Shown here: one piece after another, positions 4,924-6,954 of the stretch
Layout: each line of letters starts with the position of its first letter
Position numbering within the stretch: position 1 is the stretch's first letter
Assembly: GCA_904394195.1 (NCBI GenBank)
Contig: CAJFNH010000070.1
Span: forward strand, 1-6,954
DNA: 6,954 bases
Direction: 5' to 3'
Origin: Candidatus Gallimonas caecicola
GTDB lineage: Bacteria; Bacillota; Clostridia; Christensenellales; Borkfalkiaceae
Position numbers and translations under genes: made by a program
The notes under the pieces: model-generated
What the model was told of the DNA's origin: nothing
Database searches by the model: none
The model's input: the letters and a program-made list of their open reading frames with translations, nothing else

Positions 4924-6954
4924 ATGTTTTTCAGAAAATATATCTTCGGCGATGCCGCCGTGTACTATGTGGAAACGCCCGTCGAAGGGCACGAGAAAAA
5001 GACGCAGGTGGGGCTCGCCGTGTATCCCGCCGGCGTGGAAGTCGATCCCGCAAGGCTTTTTTGCGACAGCCTGGTGCAGGTCGCCTTTACGGGGGAGGAA
5101 GGGCTCATCGACTACACCTTCGGGCAGACCATGCGTAACCGCGCAGGGACCCTTCTGCATGTAGAGGAGCGGACGGCGACGGAAGCGGGCGTCGTCACCC
5201 GCCTTACGGACGGGAAGGGGAATGTCTACACGCATCACCTGGAATACAGCGCGGCAACGGGGGTGTTCTGCGTGTGGGTGCGCTATGAAAATCGGACGGG
5301 CGCAGAACGCACGCTCGAGTATCTGGCAAGCCTGTCCCTTTCCGGCATCCTCGCCGTCAGCATCGGCGGGAAGGATACCTGCGGGCTGAAGCTCCACCGT
5401 ATGACGAGCGCGTGGAGCCGCGAATGCCGCTTGAAGACGGATACCTTTTCGCAGCTCGGCATGGACATGAGCTGGGCGCGCTACGGCGTGAAGGTGGAAA
5501 AATGTGGGCAGCTGGGCAGCATGCCCGACCGCGGCTGGTATCCCTTTGCCGCCATTGAAGACGAGAAGGCGGGCATCGTCTGGGCTGCGCAGTGTGAAGC
5601 GCCCTATTCCTGGCAGATGGAGCTGTATAAGGAGAAGGAGAGCTGCTCTTTCAGTTGCGGCAGGGCGGACTATGAATTTGGGCATTGGCGCAGAAAAATC
5701 CCCGCAGGTGCGGCTTTTGAAACAGACAAGGCATTTTTATACGTCGGCGAGGGGAATGTGCTCGCGGCATGCAATGCCCTCGTGCATGAACAGGACCGCC
5801 GCCTGAAGGTGCCCGAAAGCGAGCGGGAGATGCCCGTCTTGTTCAACGAATATTGCACGACGTGGGGGTGCCCCTCCGAGGAGAACATCCGCGCCATCCT
5901 GCAGGCGATCAGATCTTTCGGGATCGGATACTTCGTCATCGACTGCGGCTGGTACAAACCGGACGACAAGGGGTGGGGCAATGCCACGGGAGACTGGCAG
6001 CAGAGCGCAACGCTCTTTCCGCACGGCATCAGGGCGGTCGCGGATGCCATCCGCGCCGAAGGCATGGTGCCGGGCATCTGGTTTGAATTTGAAGTTGCAG
6101 GGCGGGATTCGCAGGCATTTTCCCGCGAGGAGCTGCTCCTGAAGCGGGACGGCGCCCTCATCACCAGCAAAAACCGCCGCTTTTTCGATTTGCGCAAGCC
6201 GGAAGTCGACGCCTATATCTCCGAGCGCATGACCGACTTTCTCACAGAAAACGGCTTCGGCTACATCAAGATCGACTACAACGACACCTACGGCATCGGC
6301 TGCGACGGCGCCGAGAGCCTTGGCGAGGGCGGGCGGCAGGTCGCCGACGAGAGCCTTGCCTGGCTGGATAAACTTAAAGCCGCGCTGCCCGATATCGTCA
6401 TCGAGAACTGTTCCTCGGGCGGGGGACGCATCGAGCCGAAGCGCATGGGCATGGTCTCCATGTGCTCCTTTTCGGACGCACACGAATGTGCGGAGATCCC
6501 CTTTGTGGCAGCCAACGTCTCACGCGTCATCCCCGCGCGCCAGTCGCAGATCTGGGCGGTGCTGCGCGAAAAGGATACGCCTTCGCGCACCGTCTATTCG
6601 CTGTGCGCCGCCATGATGGGGCGCATCTGCCTTTCGGGCGACGTGTTGGATATGTCAAAAGAAAAGGTGGCGCTCATTCGCGAGGGACTGGGCTTCTACG
6701 CGCAGGTCAAGGACATCGTGGCGGAGGGCGACATTGCGGATATCGACTGCAATATCGAATACTATCGCGCGCCATTTGGTCGGCAGATCTACCAAAAACG
6801 CCTGGGGGACAGGCTTTTGGTGCTCATCCACGCGCTGCAGGATTTCTCCGCGGTGGAAGTACCGCTCCCCGGATATCGCCCGTTGCGCGCCTACACCGAC
6901 TGTGCCTGGACCTTCGAGGGGGGCGTTCTGCGCCTTGCGGCGGCGCAGGAGACA
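4924..6954 (+). CDS. GH36-like (melibiase family) glycosidase, 3' end outside window
   Basis: Open frame of 677 codons with no stop, running off the window end; relatives are about 720-750 residues, so some tens of residues are missing. No N-terminal signal peptide is visible (MFFRKYIFGDAAVYYVE), so the enzyme is probably cytoplasmic. Residues 1 to about 300 look like the N-terminal beta-sandwich and about 310-640 like the catalytic (beta/alpha)8 barrel. Barrel motifs are YFVIDCGWY (Asp340-Cys341), GNATGDW, GIWFEFE (384-390), FFDLRKPEV (420-428), YIKIDYND with probable nucleophile Asp451 after Lys449, NCSSGGGR (495-502), and SFSDAHEC with probable acid/base Asp518. Family 36 is mainly alpha-galactosidase, but DCGW, WFEFE and SDAHEC differ from the classical DDGW, WFEPE and SD(D/N)TD. 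This is a diverged subgroup whose substrate is not certain. An in-frame TAA at 4900 means ATG 4924 is the earliest ATG. No ribosome binding site lies directly before it. Next to the ara operon it may release a sugar for catabolism. Confidence 0.88.
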   Translation, partial: MFFRKYIFGDAAVYYVETPVEGHEKKTQVGLAVYPAGVEVDPARLFCDSLVQVAFTGEEGLIDYTFGQTMRNRAGTLLHVEERTATEAGVVTRLTDGKGNVYTHHLEYSAATGVFCVWVRYENRTGAERTLEYLASLSLSGILAVSIGGKDTCGLKLHRMTSAWSRECRLKTDTFSQLGMDMSWARYGVKVEKCGQLGSMPDRGWYPFAAIEDEKAGIVWAAQCEAPYSWQMELYKEKESCSFSCGRADYEFGHWRRKIPAGAAFETDKAFLYVGEGNVLAACNALVHEQDRRLKVPESEREMPVLFNEYCTTWGCPSEENIRAILQAIRSFGIGYFVIDCGWYKPDDKGWGNATGDWQQSATLFPHGIRAVADAIRAEGMVPGIWFEFEVAGRDSQAFSREELLLKRDGALITSKNRRFFDLRKPEVDAYISERMTDFLTENGFGYIKIDYNDTYGIGCDGAESLGEGGRQVADESLAWLDKLKAALPDIVIENCSSGGGRIEPKRMGMVSMCSFSDAHECAEIPFVAANVSRVIPARQSQIWAVLREKDTPSRTVYSLCAAMMGRICLSGDVLDMSKEKVALIREGLGFYAQVKDIVAEGDIADIDCNIEYYRAPFGRQIYQKRLGDRLLVLIHALQDFSAVEVPLPGYRPLRAYTDCAWTFEGGVLRLAAAQET

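Noticed and set aside
4914..4944. TTGTTT ... TATATC as a promoter for the glycosidase
   Set aside because: The spacer is 19 nt, both boxes are poor, and transcription would start inside the coding region after the ATG.
4407..5138. A 243-codon plus-strand frame spanning the araA end and the glycosidase start
   Set aside because: It is out of frame with both genes, very rich in Arg/Gly/Ala, and passes straight through the terminator hairpin; not a real fusion.
5737..6483. A 248-codon minus-strand frame opposite the glycosidase barrel
   Set aside because: The plus strand here encodes conserved GH36 motifs; the minus-strand reading shows no family features.
1..6954. CRISPR arrays, tRNA genes, insertion sequences or attachment sites
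   Set aside because: No spaced direct repeats, tRNA-like folds, transposase motifs or terminal inverted repeats were seen; the window reads as ordinary chromosomal catabolic genes.

Overview
The window is a GC-rich stretch (by eye near 60% G+C) with strong Shine-Dalgarno sites, a sigma-70/SigA-type promoter and tightly packed genes, all read on the plus strand. The protein family types, namely an arabinose isomerase with a xylulokinase-like FGGY kinase, a phosphoketolase and a family-36 glycosidase, suggest a carbohydrate-fermenting anaerobe of the Firmicutes (Clostridia-like, probably gut-associated). That placement is inference from protein style only. There is no rRNA or other phylogenetic marker here.

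Layout. 1-818 is the C-terminal third of a xylulose-5-phosphate/fructose-6-phosphate phosphoketolase whose start lies outside the window. 819-1003 is a control region. It holds a strong hairpin (probable terminator), a second GC-rich inverted repeat, an AT-rich interrupted inverted repeat that may be an operator, and a promoter with a perfect TATAAT box. 1004-4872 is an L-arabinose catabolic operon in the order araB (L-ribulokinase of the xylulokinase-like FGGY type), araD (L-ribulose-5-phosphate 4-epimerase), araA (L-arabinose isomerase). A rho-independent terminator-like hairpin follows araA. From 4924 to the end of the window runs an open frame of 677 codons with no stop. It encodes a GH36-like (melibiase-type, clan D) glycosidase missing only its C-terminal end.

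How the genes fit together. AraA converts L-arabinose to L-ribulose, AraB phosphorylates it, and AraD epimerises L-ribulose-5-phosphate to D-xylulose-5-phosphate. Phosphoketolase can then cleave that product to acetyl phosphate and glyceraldehyde-3-phosphate. The window thus encodes a complete arabinose-to-acetyl-phosphate route. No arabinose transporter or AraR-type regulator is visible. The glycosidase could feed the pathway by releasing a terminal sugar. Alpha-D-galactose and beta-L-arabinopyranose differ only at C5/C6, and the substrate pocket motifs of this protein depart from classical GH36 alpha-galactosidases.

The two points most worth a second look are the diverged active-site motifs of the glycosidase (DCGW instead of DDGW, WFEFE instead of WFEPE) and its start. 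Its only good Shine-Dalgarno site lies on the far side of the araA terminator hairpin and also fronts an in-frame three-codon GTG-CGG-TAA mini-ORF.
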